Shown in pieces: positions 59,688 through 64,000 of a stretch of 64,000 bases of DNA. The notes beneath the pieces were generated by a model. It did not search any database. It was not told where the DNA came from and worked only from the letters and a program-made list of their open reading frames with translations. A program made the position numbers and the translations under genes. Each line of letters opens with the position of its first letter. Positions within the stretch are counted from its first letter, which is position 1. Origin of the DNA: DATBGO01 sp050011895 (GTDB taxonomy: Bacteria > Actinomycetota > Actinomycetes > Streptosporangiales > Streptosporangiaceae); assembly GCA_050011895.1 (NCBI GenBank), contig JBEKIF010000012.1, positions 1 to 64,000 of the forward strand, given 5' to 3'.

Positions 59688-60278
59688 TCAGACCGGCAGC
59701 GCCAGGCAGCCGGCCAGCAGCGCGGCAATGATCGCGAGCACCCTGAGCCACCCGGAGGCCGGCCCGGCCGGAGCGGGAAGCATGCTGGCCCCGGTCGCGA
59801 TCACCAGCAGGCCGAGCCCGGCGGCGATCAGCGGCAGCTGCGGCCGCAGCACGGCTGGCCGCGCGCCCGACTCGGCCAGGTGCGTCGCGAACAGGTAGCC
59901 GAGCAACGCGACCGCCAGCAGCCCGGTGTGGTACGGGCGCGACCGGTGCATCGCCTCAAGGATGATCGCGGCGATGACCAGGCCCTCCGCCCACGGGATC
60001 GCCCGGATCATGGTCAGCAGCCAGCGGCCGAGCCGGGCCGGCGGGCTGTGGTACACGGCCAGATCGCGCTGCCCGGCACCGGCGGCCAGCCGGGCCGTGC
60101 CGAAGACGGCGCACGCGGCGGCCACCGCGAGGACGGCCGTTCCCGGGCCGCTGGCACCCGGCCGCGGCAGTGCCGACCACGCGACACAGGCCGCGGCGAG
60201 CAGGCCAGCGGCCGCGCTCTGGCGCGCCAGAGCGTGGCGGTCGGCCAGCCGGGCCGTGGTGATGAAGGAAAACGGCAT
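59688..60278 (-). CDS. Membrane protein at the end of the MoxR/DUF58 operon
   Basis: Protein of 196 residues with about five hydrophobic segments. The loop QRDLAVYHSPPARLGRWL separates the second and third. No family recognised. ATG 60278 directly follows the DUF58 stop, so the two are co-translated. Confidence 0.8.
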   Translation of the reverse strand: MPFSFITTARLADRHALARQSAAAGLLAAACVAWSALPRPGASGPGTAVLAVAAACAVFGTARLAAGAGQRDLAVYHSPPARLGRWLLTMIRAIPWAEGLVIAAIILEAMHRSRPYHTGLLAVALLGYLFATHLAESGARPAVLRPQLPLIAAGLGLLVIATGASMLPAPAGPASGWLRVLAIIAALLAGCLALPV

Positions 60279-61565
60279 TTAAGGGCTGCCCACCATGACC
60301 TTTCTCGTATAGGGAGCGAGCGGCTCATCCAGCGTCTGCTTGCCGTCCCAGTGGGCCAGCGGGATGCCGAGCTCACGGAGCGAGAACCTGATTGCCTGCT
60401 GCTCCATCCGCCAGATCCGGCGGGTCATTCCGGCCAGGTGGTCGCTGCCGCCGCTCGGCTCGGCATTGAGCACGTCGACGATGAGCACGCTGAAGCCGCG
60501 TTCCCGCAAGTCGCGCAGGGCGCCGATGAGCCGGAGGCTGAGCAGCGGGCTGAAGACGACGATCAGCGCGCCGGCCGGCAGTGCGGCCTTGGGCAGCCGG
60601 TCAAGCTCGTCGCCGCGGCCGCCGGCCCCGGCTTCGGCGAGCATCACGTTCATGATCCGGTAGAACTGCCTGGTACCTGTGCCAGGGGCAATCCAGGCCC
60701 CGTTGCTGGCGTAGCTGATGAAGCCCACCCGGTCCCGCGCCGCCAGGTAGGCCCTGGCCGTCCCGGCCGCGCCGCGCAGCGCGAGGTCCAGCGAGGTGGC
60801 GCCGGTCTCGCCGACGTCTGAGGTGGCATCGGCGACGATGACGACGTTCTGGGTCCGCTCGGCAGCGAACATGTTCAGCTGGAGACGGCCGCGCCGGGTG
60901 GTGGCCGGCCAGTTGATCCGCCGCTGCGGGTCGCCGGGAACGAAGTCGCGCACCCCGTTGAAGTCGGTCCCGGCGCCGTAGGCCCTGGAGGAATGCTCGC
61001 CCAGCCAGTTGAGCAGCCGGCTGAGCACGATTCTGGAGTCCTGCACTGCCGGGGCGGGATAGCAGTCGATCAAGGGCAGCGGTACCGTGGCCCGGCCGTC
61101 AAGCAGCCGCCACCGGTCGCGCAGGATCACTTCCGCGTGGCCGGGACTGCGACGGCCCCAGCGGCGAACCAGGAACGGCAGCGTGGCCTCCGTGGTGGCG
61201 CCATCCCCGGCGGCCGAGGCGGCCGGCAGGCCGGCCCTGCCGGGAGTCTCGACAGCCTCGGCGGGGCGCAGCAGCAGGTCGACGCTGAAGTCGCCGGTCC
61301 CGCTGATCGTCGCGTCGATCGCGGCGTGCTCGTTCTCGAAGACGCGCAGTGCGGTTGGTCGCAGGCTGACGCCGATCCGCTCGGGCCGGTCCCGCCGCCA
61401 GGCGGTCAGCAGGACCACGGCCGGCGCGGCGGCCGCGGCGAACGCCGGCCGCTGGGTGATGACGGCGACGGCCAGGCCCGCCAGGGCGAGCGTGAGCAAG
61501 CGCCGCGCATGGCCGGACACCGACCAGCTCAGCCGCACCTTGCGGTCCTGCGGCTGAGCGGTCAT
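60279..61565 (-). CDS. DUF58 domain protein (vWA-like)
   Basis: Protein of 428 residues. Two N-terminal hydrophobic segments (~18-55) are followed by a beta-rich part and the DUF58 core: GTDFNGVRDFVPGDPQRRINWPATTRRGRL (quoted in part: RDFVPGDPQRRINW) and TQNVVIVADATSDVG, the latter resembling a vWA MIDAS strand. DUF58 proteins act with MoxR ATPases, possibly in metal insertion or complex assembly. Start ATG 61565; 24 bp after the MoxR gene. Confidence 0.92.
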   Translation of the reverse strand: MTAQPQDRKVRLSWSVSGHARRLLTLALAGLAVAVITQRPAFAAAAAPAVVLLTAWRRDRPERIGVSLRPTALRVFENEHAAIDATISGTGDFSVDLLLRPAEAVETPGRAGLPAASAAGDGATTEATLPFLVRRWGRRSPGHAEVILRDRWRLLDGRATVPLPLIDCYPAPAVQDSRIVLSRLLNWLGEHSSRAYGAGTDFNGVRDFVPGDPQRRINWPATTRRGRLQLNMFAAERTQNVVIVADATSDVGETGATSLDLALRGAAGTARAYLAARDRVGFISYASNGAWIAPGTGTRQFYRIMNVMLAEAGAGGRGDELDRLPKAALPAGALIVVFSPLLSLRLIGALRDLRERGFSVLIVDVLNAEPSGGSDHLAGMTRRIWRMEQQAIRFSLRELGIPLAHWDGKQTLDEPLAPYTRKVMVGSP

Positions 61566-61589
61566 CGCCGTAACCTCCCCTGGAGCCGG

Positions 61590-62576
61590 TCAGCCGCGGC
61601 GGCCTGCGGCCGGGTCGGTCTGCGGGGTGGGGACCGAGGCCAGCAGCCGGGCGACGACATCGTCCGAGCTGACCTGCCTGACCCAGAGCTCAGGCCGCAG
61701 CGTGATCCGGTGCGCGAGGGCCGCGACCGCGACGCTCTTGACGTCATCGGGGATGACGAACTCGCGCCTGGCCAGCAGTGCCTGGCCCCTGGCTAGCTGG
61801 ACGAGCGCCAGGCCGCCTCGCGGGCTCGCGCCGACCTGGATCTGCTGATGATCCCTGGTGGCGGAGACCAGCGCGATGACGTACTCAAGCACGTCGGGGG
61901 AGACCTCCACCTGCTCAAGCGACTGGCGCATGCCCAGCAGCGTGCCCGCGTCGGTGATCTGGCTGACGGCGGCGGCCTCGGTCTTCCTGTCCAGCCTGCG
62001 CTGCAGCATCTGCACCTCGTCGGGCGCGCTGAGATAGCCGAGCCGCAGCCGGATGAGGAACCGGTCGAGCTGGGCCTCGGGCAGCTCGTAGGTCCCCTCG
62101 TACTCGATCGGGTTGTCGGTCGCGAGCACGACGAACGGCTGCGGCAGCTGCCGGGTCTGGCCGTCCACGCTGACTTGTCCCTCGCCCATGGCCTCGAGCA
62201 ATGCCGCCTGGGTCTTCGGCGGTGTCCTGTTGATCTCGTCGGCGAGCAGCAGCTGGGTGAACACCGGTCCGGGACGGAAGACCATCTGGCCGGTCCGCTG
62301 CTCGTACAGCGGCGCGCCGATCACGTCCGAAGGCAGCAGATCCGGGGTGAACTGGATGCGGGTGAACTCGAGGCCGAGGGCCCGGGCGAACGACCGGGCG
62401 ATCAGGGTCTTGCCCAGGCCTGGCAGGTCTTCGATCAGGATGTGACCGCCCGCCAGGATGCCGATCATCAGCAGCTCAAGAGCACGGCGCTGGCCGACAA
62501 CCACGCGCGAGATCTCGTCAAGAACCTCGGTGCACCGGTACGCGGTTTCCGCCGGTCCCGGGGCCTGCCGTGTCAC
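61590..62576 (-). CDS. MoxR-family AAA ATPase
   Basis: Protein of 328 residues. Walker A LEDLPGLGKTLIARS-type motif (DLPGLGKT), Walker B LLLADEINRTPPKTQAALLE and sensor ATDNPIEYEG are MoxR hallmarks. It is a chaperone-like ATPase that works with DUF58/vWA partners. GTG 62576 overlaps the stop of the upstream gene by 4 nt (GTGA). Confidence 0.95.
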   Translation of the reverse strand: MTRQAPGPAETAYRCTEVLDEISRVVVGQRRALELLMIGILAGGHILIEDLPGLGKTLIARSFARALGLEFTRIQFTPDLLPSDVIGAPLYEQRTGQMVFRPGPVFTQLLLADEINRTPPKTQAALLEAMGEGQVSVDGQTRQLPQPFVVLATDNPIEYEGTYELPEAQLDRFLIRLRLGYLSAPDEVQMLQRRLDRKTEAAAVSQITDAGTLLGMRQSLEQVEVSPDVLEYVIALVSATRDHQQIQVGASPRGGLALVQLARGQALLARREFVIPDDVKSVAVAALAHRITLRPELWVRQVSSDDVVARLLASVPTPQTDPAAGRRG

Positions 62577-63136
62577 AGCCGCTCCAGTCGGTCGATGAGC
62601 CGGGCCAGCGTGCGGGGCGGGATGCCGGGCTGGCCGCCGGAGGCCACCTGCGGACGGCCAGGGTCCACCCAGTCCCACAAGACCTCGTCCGCCTTACTGC
62701 GGCACAGCAGCCGCCGCGCCGCGGCTGGATCGGATTGCAGGCTGACTCCGTGCCGCTCGGCGAGCCGCGCGGCCAGCAGGCTCTGCAGGGTGCCACGCAG
62801 CTCGGCGTCGAAGGCGGCCATGGAGCGGGTGCCCCCGATCAGCCCGGAACGCTTGCGCCAGTAGCCGGTGAACCGCAGCGCCGGCCGACCGGACGCGGCC
62901 AGCTCACCGCCGGCGGCGGCGTGGCCTGCAGGCGGCAGGCAGGCGCGGAGCACGGCGAGGCCCAGGGCCGCGGCGCAGCTGACGACCACGGTCGCCCCGG
63001 CCGGGCCGGCCACCGCGTACCCCGCCGCCGCGGTAGCGGCGACCAGGACGCCGGCGATCGCGATCTCCGGTGCGGCGCCGCGCCAGCCGCGGCCTGGATC
63101 GGCGGGCAGGCCGTCCCTGGGCCCTGATGCGGTCAC
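62573..63136 (-). CDS. Membrane protein of the MoxR operon
   Basis: Protein of 187 residues. Two TM helices (~25-65) are followed by a cytoplasmic domain with FTGYWRKRSGLIGGTRSM and a helical C-terminus. It has the position and size of the small membrane protein regularly encoded between DUF4129 and MoxR genes in actinomycetes. GTG 63136 overlaps the preceding stop by 4 nt. Confidence 0.8.
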   Translation of the reverse strand: MTASGPRDGLPADPGRGWRGAAPEIAIAGVLVAATAAAGYAVAGPAGATVVVSCAAALGLAVLRACLPPAGHAAAGGELAASGRPALRFTGYWRKRSGLIGGTRSMAAFDAELRGTLQSLLAARLAERHGVSLQSDPAAARRLLCRSKADEVLWDWVDPGRPQVASGGQPGIPPRTLARLIDRLERL

Positions 63137-64000
63137 CTGGCGGCCTCGGTCAGGCTCTCGGCAAGCTCGGCGAGAGCCTGCTCGGCGGTGTCGCGATCCG
63201 CGGCAGTCAGCTCCCTTGCCGAGAACCTCGCCGCATAGAACACCGACGTCAGCCGGGCGGCCGCGGTGCCGCGGACAAGCCCGGTGGCCGCGGCCCTGGC
63301 CAGTAGCTCGCCGGGAGTCTCGGCGGCCCCCCTGGCCGCGCCCGCCTTGGCCAGGCTCAGTTCCATGGCCAGGTAGCACGCGATGATGGCGCCCCTGGCA
63401 TCGTCAAGGTCGCGCAGCGCGAGCCAGCCATACTGCACGGCTTTCCTCAGCTGCGCCGCGCCGTCGTCAGCGAGTTCCGGGTCCGCGGGCGGCAGCCGGA
63501 TCTGGCGCTGCGGCCAGTGCCGCCGCACCAGCAGGATGGAGCAGCCCACGATGGCGGCGATCAGCACGGCTGCCAGCAGCAGGTCGAGCCAGGTTCCGGC
63601 GGACAACGCGGCGTGCTGGGCGGCCGGAACGCCGGGGCGCGCTGGCAGCTGGCCGCGAGCTGGCGCGACCCGCGGCGGGGGCCGGATCTTCAGGTGCACG
63701 GCCCTGGTCAGCAGGTAGCCGCACGGCAGCGCGAGCGCCGCGACGATCAGCACCCCCCGCAGGACCTCCCGCAGCCTGGTCGCCAGGAGGTGGTCTGTTG
63801 ACGTCCCGGCCCGGCGTGCCAGGATCACGAGCAACACGATGAGCACGGCCTCCAGCGCGGCGGTGACCGGCAGCTCGTCATGGGCGTAAGGGCCGTCGAG
63901 GCCGGGCGCGGGCAGGCCACCGCGGAGCGTGGCGGCGGCCAGCACGATCAGCAGTGCCGCCAGCGTGAAGCGCCACAGCTGGTAGCCGTCCGCGCCGCTG
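63133..64000 (-). CDS. DUF4129 domain membrane protein (5' end outside window)
   Basis: The frame is open to the right edge, so the start lies outside. At least three TM helices are visible (upstream LAALLIVLAAA, then ~VLIVLLVILA and the one before VRRHWPQRQ). The cytoplasmic tail has the DUF4129 signature VQYGWLALRDLDDARGAIIACYLAME (quoted in part: VQYGWLALRDLDDARGAII), ending in a helical region. DUF4129 proteins sit in MoxR-DUF58 operons, and some carry transglutaminase domains N-terminally. Confidence 0.85.
   Translation of the reverse strand, partial: SGADGYQLWRFTLAALLIVLAAATLRGGLPAPGLDGPYAHDELPVTAALEAVLIVLLVILARRAGTSTDHLLATRLREVLRGVLIVAALALPCGYLLTRAVHLKIRPPPRVAPARGQLPARPGVPAAQHAALSAGTWLDLLLAAVLIAAIVGCSILLVRRHWPQRQIRLPPADPELADDGAAQLRKAVQYGWLALRDLDDARGAIIACYLAMELSLAKAGAARGAAETPGELLARAAATGLVRGTAAARLTSVFYAARFSARELTAADRDTAEQALAELAESLTEAAR

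Noticed and set aside
1..64000. CRISPR arrays, insertion sequences, integrases, tRNA genes
   Set aside because: I looked for repeats with spacers, transposase motifs and cloverleaf-like sequences and found none; the tandem repeats present have no unique spacers.

Overview
The window is high-GC DNA with GTG/TTG starts, purine-rich Shine-Dalgarno sites and 4-nt stop/start overlaps. It carries families typical of Actinomycetota (DUF6325, DUF6295, DUF1707, DUF4232, LAL-type LuxR regulators, GAP family). It fits a chromosomal segment of a soil-type actinomycete, perhaps Streptosporangiales-like; I cannot name the species. I saw no tRNA, rRNA, CRISPR array, prophage or insertion sequence.

Positions 1-47,800 form a stress and bioenergetics island. 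In order it carries: the end of a HAD phosphatase; a K+ channel; glutamate decarboxylase; a membrane protein; a low-GC methyltransferase; a SHOCT protein and an aquaporin; a GH63-like glycosidase with a glycogen debranching enzyme; a second K+ channel and HAD protein; an MFS carrier; a small membrane protein with cytochrome bd oxidase (cydAB); a G6PDH-like protein and a type-II NADH dehydrogenase; a GMC oxidoreductase; two convergent LAL regulators; DUF1269; a ClC transporter; a GAP-family protein and DUF2252; a membrane protein; DUF6325 with a tiny Arg-repeat peptide; a Na+/H+ antiporter; a formylglycine-generating-enzyme-like protein with a YihY protein; a lipoprotein; a sulfatase; an HdeD-like protein; SHOCT and carboxymuconolactone-decarboxylase-like proteins; a nonapeptide-repeat protein with an RDD protein; and a coiled-coil membrane protein. 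The themes are acid handling (decarboxylase, HdeD, ClC, antiporter), ion and water channels, glucan mobilisation and a weakly coupled respiratory route (NDH-2 to bd oxidase).

The main discovery is that these transcription units share a 19-bp palindromic box, ATCAYCC-N5-GGRTGAT. It occurs about 20 times, nearly always upstream of a gene and in none of the convergent gene junctions. An xANNNT -10-like hexamer usually follows 20-22 nt downstream. This places the box centre near -42, the position of a class-II activator or a -35-overlapping repressor. The last box is at 47,785-47,803 and none was seen in intergenic DNA beyond it. The island therefore looks like one contiguous regulon of an unidentified dimeric regulator. 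The LAL regulator at 26,079-28,373 has the box on its own bidirectional promoter.

Positions 48,000-64,000 look ordinary by comparison: a MarR/EmrB-type efflux pair, dienelactone hydrolase with DUF6295, a second sliding clamp (DnaN paralogue), DUF1707, a PCu(A)C copper chaperone, a conserved hypothetical, DUF885, DUF4232, a gamma-glutamyltransferase-like protein, and a MoxR-DUF58-DUF4129 operon that runs off the right edge. Short tandem duplications (13, 18 and 21 bp units) sit next to several gene starts here.
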